Assembly (NCBI RefSeq): GCF_041107455.1
Contig: NZ_JBGBPY010000001.1
Location: 2,914,001 to 2,978,000, forward strand
Source: Rhodanobacter humi
GTDB lineage: Bacteria > Pseudomonadota > Gammaproteobacteria > Xanthomonadales > Rhodanobacteraceae
Length of the DNA stretch: 64,000 bases
Reading direction: 5' to 3'
The notes beneath the pieces are model-generated. The model saw only the letters and a list, made by a program, of their open reading frames with translations. It was not told where the DNA came from and did not search any database. The translations under genes and the position numbers were made by a program. Within the stretch, counting starts at the first letter, position 1; each line of letters opens with the position of its first letter. This document shows, one piece after another, positions 43,910-63,923 of the stretch.

Positions 43910-44055
43910 CCTCTCCCCTCCGGGGAGAGGATTGAGGTGAGGGGCCGGGGCTTGCGCAAGGATTGATTCGAAGCGCTCTCCGGTCTGGACGTCAGGCCAG
44001 CCTGGTCCCTCATCCGGTTCTTCGGGTCAGCTTCTCTCCGCAGGGCAGGGAGAAG
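43910..44055. repeat. inverted repeat element in the nusG-rplK gap
   Basis: Two hairpins bound this stretch: CCTCTCCCC/GGGGAGAGG (43910-43918, 43922-43930) and CTTCTC...GAGAAG (44031-44055). The inner GAGGTGAGGGG and CCCTCAT segments also partly complement one another. It fills much of the 375-base gap and looks like a dispersed intergenic repeat; the remainder holds the rplK promoter and leader. Confidence 0.65.
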
Positions 44056-44072
44056 AGCGTTCGGCACGGGGC

Positions 44073-44101
44073 TTGCTAGAAGGCTGGTCAATCCTTATAC
44101 T
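44073..44101 (+). promoter_or_regulatory. promoter of rplK-rplA (and likely downstream genes)
   Basis: -35 TTGCTA (44073-44078), 17-base spacer, -10 TATACT (44096-44101). The roughly 130-base leader that follows begins with a GCCGGGGTC/GACCCGGC hairpin around 44114-44134 and may hold the L1 feedback site known from E. coli. Confidence 0.7.
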
Positions 44102-44236
44102 GCACGGTTCCCGCCGGGGTCTTTCGACCCGGCGTGTCCGTGTTTCAGGAATCCGCGGGAGCGCGGTTTCCCCTCTCAACCAGGGACGTTGCATGGCGAG
44201 GAGCCGCAAGGCGCCTGAACTCGCGAGGAAAATCCA

Positions 44237-44665
44237 ATGGCAAAGAAAGTAGTTGGCTACATCAAGCTGCAGGTCAAGGCCGGTCAGGCCAACCCCAGCC
44301 CGCCGGTCGGTCCGGCGCTGGGTCAGCGCGGCTTGAACATCATGGAATTCTGCAAGGCGTTCAACGCCGCCACGCAGAAGATGGAGCCGGGTCTGCCGAT
44401 TCCGGTGATCATCACCGCGTATTCCGATCGCAGCTTCACCTTCATCACCAAGACTCCGCCGGCCACGATCCTGATCAAGAAGGCTACCGGCGTCGCCAAG
44501 GGTTCGTCGAAGCCGAACACCGACAAGGTCGGCAAGATCACCCGCAAGCAGCTCGAAGACGTTGCCAAGCAGAAGGAGCCGGATCTGACGGCTGCCGATC
44601 TGGACGCCGCGGTGCGCACCATTGCCGGTAGCGCGCGCAGCATGGGCCTGGTGGTGGAGGGTTAA
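44237..44665 (+). CDS. rplK: 50S ribosomal protein L11
   Basis: 142 residues. The N-terminal domain ([34 protein letters not shown]) is the L7/L12-stalk and thiostrepton region; the C-terminal domain binds 23S rRNA. Followed after 3 bases by rplA. Confidence 0.98.
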   Translation: MAKKVVGYIKLQVKAGQANPSPPVGPALGQRGLNIMEFCKAFNAATQKMEPGLPIPVIITAYSDRSFTFITKTPPATILIKKATGVAKGSSKPNTDKVGKITRKQLEDVAKQKEPDLTAADLDAAVRTIAGSARSMGLVVEG

Positions 44666-44668
44666 GAC

Positions 44669-45376
44669 ATGGCAAAGATCACCAAGCGTATGAAGGCCGC
44701 CCAGGCCGCGGTGCAGCCGGGCAAGGTCTACGGCCTGGAAGAGGCCCTGAAGATCGTCAAGGACAACGCCAAGGCGAAGTTCGCCGAATCCGTCGACGTG
44801 GCCGTGCGCCTCGGCATCGACGCGAAGAAGTCGGACCAGGGCGTGCGCGGTTCTTCGCTGCTGCCGCACGGCACCGGCAAGACCGTCAAGGTCGCCGTGT
44901 TCTGCCCGGCCGGCGAGAAGGCCGAGGCCGCCAAGGCCGCCGGCGCCGACGCGGTCGGCATGGATGACCTGGCCGAGCGCATGCAGGGCGGCGACCTCGA
45001 CTTCGGTCGCGTGATCGCCACGCCGGACGCGATGCGCGTGGTCGGCAAGCTGGGCCAGCTGCTCGGCCCGCGTGGCCTGATGCCGAACCCGAAGGACGGC
45101 TCGGTCACCGCCGACGTCGTCACCGCGGTCAAGAACGCCAAGGCCGGCCAGGTGAAGTTCCGCAACGACAAGGCGGGCATCATCCACGCCACCATCGGCA
45201 AGGCCACATTCGAGGCCGCGCAGCTCGCGGACAACCTCAACGCGCTGGTCGCCGACCTGCTGAAGGCCAAGCCGGCCACGGCCAAGGGCCAGTTCCTGCA
45301 GAAGGTGGCGCTGTCGTCCACGATGGGCGTCGGCGTTGCCGTGGATACCGCGTCGCTGAACATCGCGACCAAGTAA
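44669..45376 (+). CDS. rplA: 50S ribosomal protein L1
   Basis: 235 residues, standard length, with the signature [16 protein letters not shown]. It forms the L1 stalk at the E site and in E. coli represses its own operon by binding the rplK leader. Followed by an intrinsic terminator. Confidence 0.98.
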   Translation: MAKITKRMKAAQAAVQPGKVYGLEEALKIVKDNAKAKFAESVDVAVRLGIDAKKSDQGVRGSSLLPHGTGKTVKVAVFCPAGEKAEAAKAAGADAVGMDDLAERMQGGDLDFGRVIATPDAMRVVGKLGQLLGPRGLMPNPKDGSVTADVVTAVKNAKAGQVKFRNDKAGIIHATIGKATFEAAQLADNLNALVADLLKAKPATAKGQFLQKVALSSTMGVGVAVDTASLNIATK

Positions 45377-45388
45377 GGAAGTGTTTTT

Positions 45389-45421
45389 CCCGCGCGGCCG
45401 GTTGCCGCGCGGGTCGTTTTT
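45389..45421 (+). terminator. intrinsic terminator after rplA
   Basis: Stem CCCGCGCGG (45389-45397) / CCGCGCGGG (45405-45413) with a 7-base loop, then a T-run at 45417-45421. A T-run also precedes the stem. It may partly terminate the rplK-rplA transcript before the rplJ leader. Confidence 0.75.
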
Positions 45422-45429
45422 GAGGGCAG

Positions 45430-45718
45430 CCCCGATCGCATGGTCGAGGCAGCCGTCAAAGACCGCAGGCGCGGTCAGCGCGCGACGACGACGGGCAGGG
45501 AGCTCGCTCATGGCAGGGAATCGCCGTCGTCGCCAGCCCGGCCGCTTAATCGGATGCCCGCCATCCGGCCTGCGCAGATGGTGACGCCCCCACTGGAATG
45601 ATTCGTCGTTCTGGAAAGGCCACCACCCGGGACGCCCCGCGTCCCCGACGTCACGGACGGCGTCGCCCAGGACCGCAAGCGGCAGGAGCCGTGAGCGGAG
45701 TTCATTTGGAGGAGTGCA
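45430..45718 (+). ncRNA. rplJ leader (L10-type autoregulatory leader, probable)
   Basis: A gene-free 5' region ahead of rplJ containing AAAGACCGCAGGCG (45458-45471), the conserved element of proteobacterial L10 leaders. Inverted segments such as CGACGACGACGG with CCGTCGTCG (near 45484 and 45527) follow. In E. coli the L10-L12 complex binds here to repress translation. The boundaries are my estimate. Confidence 0.55.
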
Positions 45719-46240
45719 ATGGCTCTCAATCTGTCCCAGAAGCAAGAAGTAGTCGCCGAGCTGGCAGAAGTCGCCGCGAAGGCCCACTCCCTGGTCGCTG
45801 TCGAGTACGCGGGCACCACGGTCGAGCAGATGACCGCGATGCGCAAGAAGGCCCGCGAGACCGGCGTGTTTCTGAAGGTTGTCAAGAACACGCTGGCATC
45901 GCGCGCCGTGGCGGGCACCGGGTTCGAGGTCGTCAAGGACGTCCTGACCGGTCCGCTGCTGTATGCGTTCTCGACCGAGGAACCCGGCGCTGCCGGTCGC
46001 CTGATCAAGGAATTCGCCAAGAGCAACGACAAGCTGAAGGCGCGCGTCGTCTCGGTGGAAGGCAAGCTGCTGCCGGCCGCGCACGTCGACGTGCTGGCCT
46101 CGCTGCCGACCCGTGACGAGGCGCTGGCCATGCTGGCCCGCGTGCTGGCCGAGCCGGCCGCGATGTTCGCCCGCGCCGTCAAGGCCGTGGCCGACAAGCA
46201 GGGCGGTGGCGAAGCCGCCGAAGCCCCTGCGGCCGCCTGA
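45719..46240 (+). CDS. rplJ: 50S ribosomal protein L10
   Basis: 173 residues with [24 protein letters not shown] and the rRNA-binding N-terminal domain. The helical C-terminus anchors L7/L12 dimers. Preceded by TGGAGGAG. Pairs with rplL 47 bases downstream. Confidence 0.97.
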   Translation: MALNLSQKQEVVAELAEVAAKAHSLVAVEYAGTTVEQMTAMRKKARETGVFLKVVKNTLASRAVAGTGFEVVKDVLTGPLLYAFSTEEPGAAGRLIKEFAKSNDKLKARVVSVEGKLLPAAHVDVLASLPTRDEALAMLARVLAEPAAMFARAVKAVADKQGGGEAAEAPAAA

Positions 46241-46287
46241 TCCCGACGACGTATCCGTAACGAATCCATTTCCAGAGGTAAATCAAA

Positions 46288-46659
46288 ATGTCCCTGAGCA
46301 ACGAACAGATCGTTGAAGCCGTCGCCGCCAAGTCGCTGATGGAAGTGATGGAGCTGGTGAAGGCCATCGAAGAGAAGTTTGGCGTGTCCGCTGCTGCCCC
46401 GGTCGCTGTGGCCGCCGCCGGTGGTGGTGCCGCCCCGGCCGCCGAAGAGCAGACCGAGTTCGACGTGATCCTGAAGAGCGCCGGCGACAAGAAGGTCGAT
46501 GTGATCAAGGCCGTCCGCGCGATCACCGGCCTGGGCCTGAAGGAAGCCAAGGACCTCACCGAGGCCGGTGGCGTCGTGAAGGAAGCCGCTTCGAAGGAAG
46601 ACGCCGCGAAGTTCAAGAAGGACCTGGAAGCTGCTGGCGCCACGGTCGAACTGAAGTAA
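46288..46659 (+). CDS. rplL: 50S ribosomal protein L7/L12
   Basis: 123 residues. N-terminal dimerisation domain (1-35), Ala-rich hinge (about 36-53, [16 protein letters not shown]) and C-terminal factor-binding domain with [23 protein letters not shown]. It recruits translation GTPases. Confidence 0.98.
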   Translation: MSLSNEQIVEAVAAKSLMEVMELVKAIEEKFGVSAAAPVAVAAAGGGAAPAAEEQTEFDVILKSAGDKKVDVIKAVRAITGLGLKEAKDLTEAGGVVKEAASKEDAAKFKKDLEAAGATVELK

Positions 46660-46700
46660 TCGGCGCTCTTGCGCGCCGTCAGTCAGACCTAGCGCAAGCC

Positions 46701-46935
46701 AAGCCTGGGGGCGAAAGCTCCCGGGCTTTGGCCGCTTCAAGAGCGGGCGGCGTGAAGCGCCGCCGCGGGTCAGGATGGCCCGCCGTGGATCAGGCGCTCG
46801 CGCCTGATCCAGCGGAGCCCGCCTCCGGCGGGCGAGCAAGCAATGGGCAGGAGCCCATTGCTTGCTCATCGAGCACGGACGCTCTTGCTCTGAGGCATCG
46901 CGGCTGTCGATTCGCCAAGAGTCGACAACCGCGAT
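46701..46935 (+). promoter_or_regulatory. row of five hairpins in the rplL-rpoB leader
   Basis: In the 349-base gap I find, in order: (1) a 12-bp stem with a GAAA tetraloop (46701-46728); (2) GGATCAGGCG/CGCCTGATCC (46787-46810); (3) GCCCGCC/GGCGGGC (46817-46833); (4) a perfect 15-bp stem with an AGGA loop (46834-46867); (5) ATCGCGGCTGTCGA with its near complement, one mismatch (46897-46935). E. coli has one attenuator plus an RNase III site at this place. None of these has a strong T-run, so processing or partial attenuation is more likely than full termination. Confidence 0.7.
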
Positions 46936-47008
46936 CCCGCAGATCCAAGCACCCCCATTCAGCCGGTGCGTGCACCACCGGCGTCACTGCGAACCGAGGC
47001 GTCAACCC

Positions 47009-51169
<4,161 letters not shown>

Positions 51170-51258
51170 GTTGAGGAGGAGGCGCGGAGCGAACCGCCGC
51201 TCTGCGCACTCCCGATTCTTGATTCTCCATTCCCTATTTCCGATCTTCGGAGACATCC

Positions 51259-55473
<4,215 letters not shown>

Positions 55474-55509
55474 GCCCGTTCCGGGCGCTGCTCGCTAGAC
55501 ATACGAAAT

Positions 55510-55529
55510 GAGGTGCACGGACGCACCTC
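55510..55529 (+). terminator. hairpin after rpoC
   Basis: GAGGTGC (55510-55516) pairs with GCACCTC (55523-55529) around ACGGAC, 36 bases after the rpoC stop and before the rpsL promoter. No T-run, so termination is uncertain. Confidence 0.4.
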
Positions 55530-55560
55530 GTGTTCGGGTCATGGAAGGCGGGACGCTGGC

Positions 55561-55589
55561 TTGTCTGTGACAGGCCGTCCGTGTTATAT
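55561..55589 (+). promoter_or_regulatory. promoter of the str operon (rpsL-rpsG)
   Basis: -35 TTGTCT (55561-55566), 17-base spacer, -10 TTATAT (55584-55589), about 55 bases ahead of the rpsL start. Confidence 0.6.
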
Positions 55590-55651
55590 TCCCGCTTCTT
55601 GGCAGACCGAGCTTGTTCGGGCTGCCTTTATGTTTTCAGGAAAGGCTTCGC

Positions 55652-56026
<375 letters not shown>

Positions 56027-56093
56027 TTGAGGAGCGCGGTCAGGACGGCCGCTTTTCTTGGGGCATGGATGCCTATTCAAAGAGACAATAACT

Positions 56094-56561
56094 ATGTCGC
56101 GTAAAGGTTCCCATCCCGCCCGTGTGGTGCTGCCCGACCCGAAGCACGGCAGCCAGCTGATCGCCCGCTTCATCAACATGGTGATGAAGAGCGGCAAGAA
56201 GTCGGTGGCCGAGAGCATCGTCTACGGCGCGCTGGAGCATCTGGGCGAGAAGCACGCCGAGCCGGTGGCTCTGGTCGAGAAGGCGCTGAACAACGTCGCG
56301 CCTGCCGTCGAGGTGAAGTCCCGTCGCGTCGGCGGTGCCACCTACCAGGTGCCGGTGGAAGTGCGTCCGGGTCGCCGCATGGCGCTGGCGATGCGCTGGG
56401 TGATCGAGGCTGCGCGCAAGCGCGGCGAAACCTCGATGCCGCGCAAGCTGGCCGCCGAGTTGCAGGAAGCTTCCGAGAGCCGTGGTGGTGCCGCCAAGAA
56501 GCGTGAGGAAACTCATCGCATGGCGGAAGCCAACAAGGCCTTCTCACACTACCGCTGGTAA
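56094..56561 (+). CDS. rpsG: 30S ribosomal protein S7
   Basis: 155 residues opening [10 protein letters not shown], with [17 protein letters not shown] and the C-terminal [14 protein letters not shown]. It nucleates the 30S head by binding 16S rRNA. Followed by two hairpins before fusA. Confidence 0.98.
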   Translation: MSRKGSHPARVVLPDPKHGSQLIARFINMVMKSGKKSVAESIVYGALEHLGEKHAEPVALVEKALNNVAPAVEVKSRRVGGATYQVPVEVRPGRRMALAMRWVIEAARKRGETSMPRKLAAELQEASESRGGAAKKREETHRMAEANKAFSHYRW

Positions 56562-56573
56562 TCGGCGGTGGTT

Positions 56574-56599
56574 GCGCCGCCCGCTGATGCGGGCGGCGC
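56574..56599 (+). repeat. GC-rich hairpin between rpsG and fusA
   Basis: GCGCCGCCCGC (56574-56584) and GCGGGCGGCGC (56589-56599) form a perfect 11-bp stem with a TGAT loop, 13 bases after the rpsG stop. It directly precedes the terminator-like hairpin. Confidence 0.7.
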
Positions 56600-56607
56600 C
56601 AGACAAG

Positions 56608-56630
56608 CCGGCACACGTGCCGGATTTTTT
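56608..56630 (+). terminator. intrinsic terminator-like hairpin between rpsG and fusA
   Basis: CCGGCAC (56608-56614) and GTGCCGG (56617-56623) followed by six T (56625-56630). The literal loop is only two bases, so the top pair must open. It implies partial or conditional termination inside the str operon. Confidence 0.65.
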
Positions 56631-56696
56631 CATGACCAGAGCGGCCCGGATGGCCGCCATTGCCCATTCGGGGATGGATCTCCGTCGGATACGACC

Positions 56697-58826
<2,130 letters not shown>

Positions 58827-58946
58827 CCGCAGCGGTCTTTCGCTTTTGTGTTTCGGAAAAAACAGTGCGGCCTACCCAGGTCGCGTAATTGAAACGACGC
58901 GGCAATCGCCGCACTGACAGCAAGTTCTATCTAGAGGTCTCAAGTC

Positions 58947-60137
58947 ATGGCAAAGGGCAAGTTCGAGCGCACCAAGCCCCACGTGAACGTGGGCACGATC
59001 GGTCACGTGGACCACGGCAAGACGACGCTGACGGCGGCGCTGACGAAGGTTGGTGCGGAACGTTTTGGCGGCGAATTCAAGGCCTACGACGCGATCGACG
59101 CGGCGCCGGAAGAGAAGGCGCGCGGCATCACGATCTCGACGGCGCACGTGGAATACGAATCGCCGGTGCGCCATTACGCGCACGTGGACTGCCCGGGCCA
59201 CGCCGACTACGTGAAGAACATGATCACGGGTGCGGCGCAGATGGACGGTGCGATCCTGGTGTGCTCGGCCGCCGATGGCCCGATGCCGCAGACGCGCGAG
59301 CACATCCTGCTGTCGCGCCAGGTGGGCGTGCCGTACATCGTGGTGTTCCTGAACAAGGCCGACATGGTGGACGACGCCGAGCTGCTGGAGCTCGTCGAGA
59401 TGGAAGTGCGCGAGCTGCTGTCGAAGTACGACTTCCCGGGCGACGACACCCCGATCATCAAGGGTTCGGCGCTGAAGGCGCTGGAAGGCGACCAGAGCGA
59501 GATCGGCGTGCCGGCGATCATCCAGCTGGTGGATGCGCTGGACAGCTACATCCCGGAGCCGGTGCGTGCGATCGACAAGCCGTTCCTGATGCCGGTGGAA
59601 GACGTGTTCTCGATCTCGGGCCGCGGCACCGTGGTGACCGGCCGTATCGAGCGCGGCGTGATCAAGGTTGGTGACGAAATCGAAGTGGTCGGCATCCGTC
59701 CGACCCAGAAGACCACCGTGACCGGCGTGGAAATGTTCCGCAAGCTGCTGGACCAGGGCCAGGCGGGCGACAACGCGGGTCTGCTGCTGCGCGGCCTGAA
59801 GCGTGACGACGTGGAGCGTGGCCAGGTGCTGGCGAAGCCGGGCACGATCACCCCGCACACGGACTTCGAGGCCGAGGTGTACGTGCTGTCGAAGGACGAA
59901 GGCGGCCGTCATACGCCGTTCTTCAAGGGCTACCGCCCGCAGTTCTACTTCCGCACCACCGACGTGACGGGCGCCTGCCAGCTGCCGGACGGCGTGGAGA
60001 TGGTGATGCCGGGCGACAACGTGAAGATGGTGGTGAGCCTGATCCACCCGATCGCGATGGACGAAGGCCTGCGTTTCGCGATCCGCGAAGGCGGCCGCAC
60101 CGTCGGCGCCGGTGTGGTGGCCAAGGTCATCAAGTAA
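58947..60137 (+). CDS. tuf: elongation factor Tu, copy 2
   Basis: 396 residues, protein identical to copy 1 (41465-42655). This is the str-operon copy after fusA. Near-identity at DNA level, with flanks that differ entirely, points to gene conversion between the copies. It is preceded by its own leader of 120 bases and followed by the S10 promoter region. Confidence 0.98.
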   Translation: MAKGKFERTKPHVNVGTIGHVDHGKTTLTAALTKVGAERFGGEFKAYDAIDAAPEEKARGITISTAHVEYESPVRHYAHVDCPGHADYVKNMITGAAQMDGAILVCSAADGPMPQTREHILLSRQVGVPYIVVFLNKADMVDDAELLELVEMEVRELLSKYDFPGDDTPIIKGSALKALEGDQSEIGVPAIIQLVDALDSYIPEPVRAIDKPFLMPVEDVFSISGRGTVVTGRIERGVIKVGDEIEVVGIRPTQKTTVTGVEMFRKLLDQGQAGDNAGLLLRGLKRDDVERGQVLAKPGTITPHTDFEAEVYVLSKDEGGRHTPFFKGYRPQFYFRTTDVTGACQLPDGVEMVMPGDNVKMVVSLIHPIAMDEGLRFAIREGGRTVGAGVVAKVIK

Positions 60138-60142
60138 GTACC

Positions 60143-60202
60143 GTTGCCCCGGCGGCTTGCTGCCGGGACAACTTCCGTCGTTGACCCGACCCGATGGGTC
60201 GG
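60143..60202 (+). terminator. two hairpins ending the tuf copy 2 transcript
   Basis: GTTG-CCCGGC pairs with GCCGGG-CAAC (60143-60172), then CCGACCC/GGGTCGG (60186-60202). No strong T-run, but position right after tuf suggests a transcript end or processing site. They open the 437-base gap before rpsJ, which otherwise holds the S10 promoter and leader. Confidence 0.5.
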
Positions 60203-60247
60203 ATCACGCCGGGGAAAGGAGGGCGGGTCGCGTCGATCTCGACCCCC

Positions 60248-60276
60248 TTCACTAAATCCAGATTTACCGTTATACT
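60248..60276 (+). promoter_or_regulatory. S10 operon promoter
   Basis: -35 TTCACT (60248-60253), 17-base spacer, -10 TATACT (60271-60276). It gives a leader of nearly 300 bases before rpsJ. Confidence 0.65.
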
Positions 60277-60428
60277 TTGCAGCTCACTTGCCAGACGGAT
60301 GATCTTCGACTGGCTCACAGCGAAATGAGGCGCAGGAAGTGCTTCGAGTTCGCAGGCCGTGGACGGCCATCGCATTCGGCGTAGTTTCGGGTCAATCCCG
60401 CCGCCACGCCACTGCGCAGCAGGATTTG

Positions 60429-60465
60429 CGCCAAGCGAGCCACTACGTGCTCGCTTGGCGTTTTT
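60429..60465 (+). terminator. intrinsic terminator / attenuator in the S10 leader
   Basis: CGCCAAGCGAGC (60429-60440) and GCTCGCTTGGCG (60449-60460) form a perfect 12-bp stem followed by five T. It lies 110 bases upstream of rpsJ and downstream of the promoter, so it should interrupt the operon unless antiterminated. E. coli regulates S10 by L4-dependent attenuation in its leader; this is a candidate counterpart. Confidence 0.8.
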
Positions 60466-60574
60466 CAGGTCGGGATCGCCAGGTGCGGCCCCGATGGTTC
60501 CAGAGAGCAGTGCGATGCGGTGAGAAGCCGCCTCGTTGCACAGTCAAGTTCTTTTGATAACAGGACACGGTTTT

Positions 60575-60886
60575 ATGGCGAACCAGAAGATTCGCATCCG
60601 CCTCAAGGCGTTCGATCATCGTCTGATCGACCGTTCGGCCAGCGAGATCGTCGAGACGGCCAAGCGCACCGGTGCCACGGTACTCGGTCCGATTCCGCTC
60701 CCGACCAAGATCGAGCGTTACACCATTCTGGTGTCGCCGCACGTCGACAAGGATGCCCGCGACCAGTACGAGACCCGTACCCACAAGCGCGTGCTCGACA
60801 TCGTCGACCCCAACGACAAGACCGTGGACGCGCTCATGAAGCTTGATCTCGCCGCTGGCGTCGATGTTCAGATCAAGCTCGGTTGA
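60575..60886 (+). CDS. rpsJ: 30S ribosomal protein S10 (NusE)
   Basis: 103 residues, [19 protein letters not shown] through the usual C-terminus. It also acts as NusE in antitermination, contacting NusG. First gene of the S10 operon, after the long attenuator-bearing leader. Confidence 0.98.
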   Translation: MANQKIRIRLKAFDHRLIDRSASEIVETAKRTGATVLGPIPLPTKIERYTILVSPHVDKDARDQYETRTHKRVLDIVDPNDKTVDALMKLDLAAGVDVQIKLG

Positions 60887-60906
60887 GCGACAGACAGGAT
60901 ACGAAC

Positions 60907-61548
60907 ATGAGTATCGGACTGGTAGGCCGCAAGTGCGGCATGAGCCGGCTCTTCACTGAAGACGGGCGTTCGATCCCGGTGACCCTCATCGAGGCCACCC
61001 CGAACCGCGTCACCCAGCTGAAGACGGAAGACAACGATGGCTACAGCGCCGTGCAGGTCGCGGCGGGCGTGAAGCGCGCCAGCCTGCTGACGGCGCCGCT
61101 GAAGGGTCATTACGCGAAGGCCAAGGTGGAGCCGGGCCGCGGCCTGTGGGAGTTCCGCGTGGCCGCCGAGGATCTCGGCAAGTACAGCGTGGGCGCGGAG
61201 ATCAAGGCGGACGAGTTGTTCTCGGTCGGCCAGATCGTCGACGTCGCCGGCGTGTCGAAGGGCAAGGGCTTCCAGGGCACCATCAAGCGCTGGAACTTCA
61301 AGATGGGCGATGCAACGCACGGCAACTCGCTGTCGCACCGCGCGCCGGGTTCGATCGGCCAGCGCCAGACGCCGGGCCGCGTGTTCCCCGGCAAGAAGAT
61401 GTCCGGCCAGATGGGTAACGTGAATCGTACCCAGCAGGGTCTGGAAGTGGTCAAGGTCGACGCCGAGCGTCATCTGATCGCGGTGAAGGGCGCTGTCCCC
61501 GGTGCGACCGGTGGCGACGTCGTGATCCGTCCGACCACCAAGGGTTGA
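60907..61548 (+). CDS. rplC: 50S ribosomal protein L3
   Basis: 213 residues. The loop reaching the peptidyl transferase centre is [20 protein letters not shown], followed by [15 protein letters not shown]; it includes the Gln methylated by PrmB in E. coli. ATG 60907 opens [16 protein letters not shown]. Confidence 0.98.
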   Translation: MSIGLVGRKCGMSRLFTEDGRSIPVTLIEATPNRVTQLKTEDNDGYSAVQVAAGVKRASLLTAPLKGHYAKAKVEPGRGLWEFRVAAEDLGKYSVGAEIKADELFSVGQIVDVAGVSKGKGFQGTIKRWNFKMGDATHGNSLSHRAPGSIGQRQTPGRVFPGKKMSGQMGNVNRTQQGLEVVKVDAERHLIAVKGAVPGATGGDVVIRPTTKG

Positions 61549-61559
61549 GGAGAGACGCC

Positions 61560-62162
61560 ATGGAACTGAATGTCATTGGCGCCAAGCCGCTCAGCGTGTC
61601 GGACGAAGTGTTCGGCGGCGAGTTCAAGCAGGCCCTGATCCACCAGGTGGTGGTTGCGTACCAGGCCGGCGCCCGCGCCGGTACCAAGGCGCAGCTGTCG
61701 CGTGGCGAGATGTCGGGCACCACCAAGAAGTTCAAGAAGCAGAAGGGCGGCGGTGCCCGTCACGGCGACTACCGCGCCCCGATCTTCGTGGGCGGCGGCG
61801 TGACGTTTGCCGCGAAGCCGCGCAGCTTCGAGCAGAAGGTCAACCGCAAGGCCTATCGCGTGGCGATCCGCTCGATCCTGGCCGAACTGAACCGCCAGGG
61901 TCGCATCAAGGTGGTCGAGAGCTTCGGCGTCGACCAGCCCAAGACCAAGGCGATGATTGCCAAGCTCGCCGAGCTTGAGGTGTCCGGTCGCGTGCTGCTG
62001 GTTTCCGAGGATGCCAGCGAGGCGCTGTACCTGGCCGCGCGCAACATCCCCTACCTGCATGTGCTGGACGTGATGGCGCTGAACCCGGTCAGCCTGGTCG
62101 GTTCCGACCACATCGTCATGACCGTCGACGCGGTGAAGAAGATCGAGGAGTGGCTGGCATGA
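61560..62162 (+). CDS. rplD: 50S ribosomal protein L4
   Basis: 200 residues. The extended tunnel loop has [21 protein letters not shown]4 is the autoregulator of the S10 operon in E. coli. ATG 61560 follows GAGGAGAG. The stop overlaps the rplW start (ATGA). Confidence 0.98.
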   Translation: MELNVIGAKPLSVSDEVFGGEFKQALIHQVVVAYQAGARAGTKAQLSRGEMSGTTKKFKKQKGGGARHGDYRAPIFVGGGVTFAAKPRSFEQKVNRKAYRVAIRSILAELNRQGRIKVVESFGVDQPKTKAMIAKLAELEVSGRVLLVSEDASEALYLAARNIPYLHVLDVMALNPVSLVGSDHIVMTVDAVKKIEEWLA

Positions 62163-62452
62163 GCAACGAACGCATTCTCGACACGCTGCGCGCGCCGCAC
62201 ATCTCCGAGAAGTCGGCTCGCGTCGGCGAGCACAACCAGTATGTTTTCGTGGTGGCCCCCGAGGCGACCAAGGCCGATGTCCGTGCGGCGGTGGAGCAGA
62301 TGTTCGACGTCAAGGTCGAGCAGGTGAACCTCGTCAACAGCAAGGGCAAGGTCAAGTCCTTCCGTTTCCGCGCTGGCAGCCGCCAGGGCAAGCGCAAGGC
62401 TTATGTGCGTCTCGCCGATGGCCAGTCCATCGACGTGTCGGCCAAGGCCTGA
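62159..62452 (+). CDS. rplW: 50S ribosomal protein L23
   Basis: 97 residues, with [21 protein letters not shown]. It lies at the tunnel exit and docks trigger factor and SRP. Four-base overlap with rplD. Confidence 0.97.
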   Translation: MSNERILDTLRAPHISEKSARVGEHNQYVFVVAPEATKADVRAAVEQMFDVKVEQVNLVNSKGKVKSFRFRAGSRQGKRKAYVRLADGQSIDVSAKA

Positions 62453-62469
62453 GCCAGGAGTTCTTCGAG

Positions 62470-63291
62470 ATGGCACTAATCACCCACAAGCCGACCTCGC
62501 CGGGTCGCCGTGACGCGGTCAGCGTCCGCACGGAAGGCCTGCACAAGGGCGCGCCGCACGCGGCGTTGACCGAGGCGCAGTCCAAGACCGGCGGCCGCAA
62601 CCACTTCGGTCGCATCACCACGCGTCATCGCGGCGGCGGTCACAAGCAGCATTACCGCATCATCGACTTCAAGCGCGACAAGGAAGGCATTGCCGCCAAG
62701 GTCGAGCGCATCGAGTACGACCCGAATCGCACCGCGCACATCGCGCTGCTGTGCTACGCCGACGGCGAGCGCCGCTACATCATCGCGCCGAAGGGCGTGC
62801 AGGTGGGCGACCGCCTGCTGTCCGGCCACGACGCGCCGATCAAGGCCGGCAACTGCCTGCAGCTGCGCAGCATCCCGGTGGGTTCCACCATCCACTGCAT
62901 CGAGATGAAGCCGGGCAAGGGTGCGCAGATCGCTCGTTCCGCCGGCGCCTCGGTGCAACTGGTGGCCCGCGAGTCCGGCTACGCCACGCTGCGCCTGCGC
63001 TCCGGCGAAATGCGCCGCGTGCCGGTCGAGTGCCGCGCCACGATCGGCGAGGTCGGCAACGGCGAGCACAGCCTGAAGAAGCTCGGCAAGGCCGGCGCCA
63101 AGCGCTGGCTGGGCATCCGCCCGACCGTGCGCGGCGTGGTGATGAACCCGGTCGACCATCCGCACGGTGGTGGTGAAGGCCGTACCTCCGGCGGCCGTCA
63201 CCCGGTCAGCCCGTGGGGCACGCCGACCAAGGGTTACAAGACCCGCAACAACAAGCGCACGCAGCAGTTCATCGTGCGTCGCCGCAAGTAA
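62470..63291 (+). CDS. rplB: 50S ribosomal protein L2
   Basis: 273 residues. [20 protein letters not shown] and [20 protein letters not shown] are intact; the latter includes the His near the peptidyl transferase centre. Followed by rpsS after 12 bases. Confidence 0.98.
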   Translation: MALITHKPTSPGRRDAVSVRTEGLHKGAPHAALTEAQSKTGGRNHFGRITTRHRGGGHKQHYRIIDFKRDKEGIAAKVERIEYDPNRTAHIALLCYADGERRYIIAPKGVQVGDRLLSGHDAPIKAGNCLQLRSIPVGSTIHCIEMKPGKGAQIARSAGASVQLVARESGYATLRLRSGEMRRVPVECRATIGEVGNGEHSLKKLGKAGAKRWLGIRPTVRGVVMNPVDHPHGGGEGRTSGGRHPVSPWGTPTKGYKTRNNKRTQQFIVRRRK

Positions 63292-63303
63292 CAGGAACCC
63301 GAC

Positions 63304-63576
63304 ATGCCACGCTCTCTGAAGAAAGGTCCGTTCGTCGACCTTCACCTCGCCAAGAAGGTGGAAGCCGCGGTTTCCGCCAACAACAAGCGTCCGATCAAGA
63401 CCTGGTCGCGCCGCTCGATGATCCTGCCCGAAATGGTGGGCCTGACCATCGCCATCCACAACGGCCGCCAGCACGTGCCGGTGCTCGTCAACGAGAACAT
63501 GGTCGGGCACAAGCTCGGCGAGTTCGCGGTGACGCGCACCTTCAAGGGCCACGTCGGCGACAAGAAGGGCAAGTGA
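63304..63576 (+). CDS. rpsS: 30S ribosomal protein S19
   Basis: 90 residues, [18 protein letters not shown] and [17 protein letters not shown]. It forms a 30S head complex with S13. The stop shares one base with the rplV start (TGATG). Confidence 0.98.
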   Translation: MPRSLKKGPFVDLHLAKKVEAAVSANNKRPIKTWSRRSMILPEMVGLTIAIHNGRQHVPVLVNENMVGHKLGEFAVTRTFKGHVGDKKGK

Positions 63577-63911
63577 TGAGCACCGAAGCCAAAGCGATCC
63601 TGCGCAGCGCCCGCATTTCGGCGCAGAAGGCACGCCTGGTGGCTGACCTGGTCCGCGGCATGCCCGTCGGCCGAGCCAGCGACGTGCTCCAGTTCACCAA
63701 CAAGAAGGCCGCAACCCTTGTCCGCAAGGTGCTGCTGTCGGCCGTCGCCAACGCCGAGAACAACCTCGGCGCCGATGTCGACGAGCTGAAGGTCGCGCGC
63801 ATCTTCGTGGACGAAGGTCCCGCGATGAAGCGCATGTATGCCCGGGCCAAGGGTCGCGGTTCCCGCATCCTGAAGCGCACCAGCCACATCACCGTGGTCG
63901 TCGGCGAGTAA
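63576..63911 (+). CDS. rplV: 50S ribosomal protein L22
   Basis: 111 residues, with the N-terminal [20 protein letters not shown] and the tunnel-lining hairpin ending [20 protein letters not shown]. Mutations in this hairpin give macrolide resistance elsewhere; here it looks ordinary. Confidence 0.97.
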   Translation: MSTEAKAILRSARISAQKARLVADLVRGMPVGRASDVLQFTNKKAATLVRKVLLSAVANAENNLGADVDELKVARIFVDEGPAMKRMYARAKGRGSRILKRTSHITVVVGE

Positions 63912-63923
63912 GAGGAGAAGACG

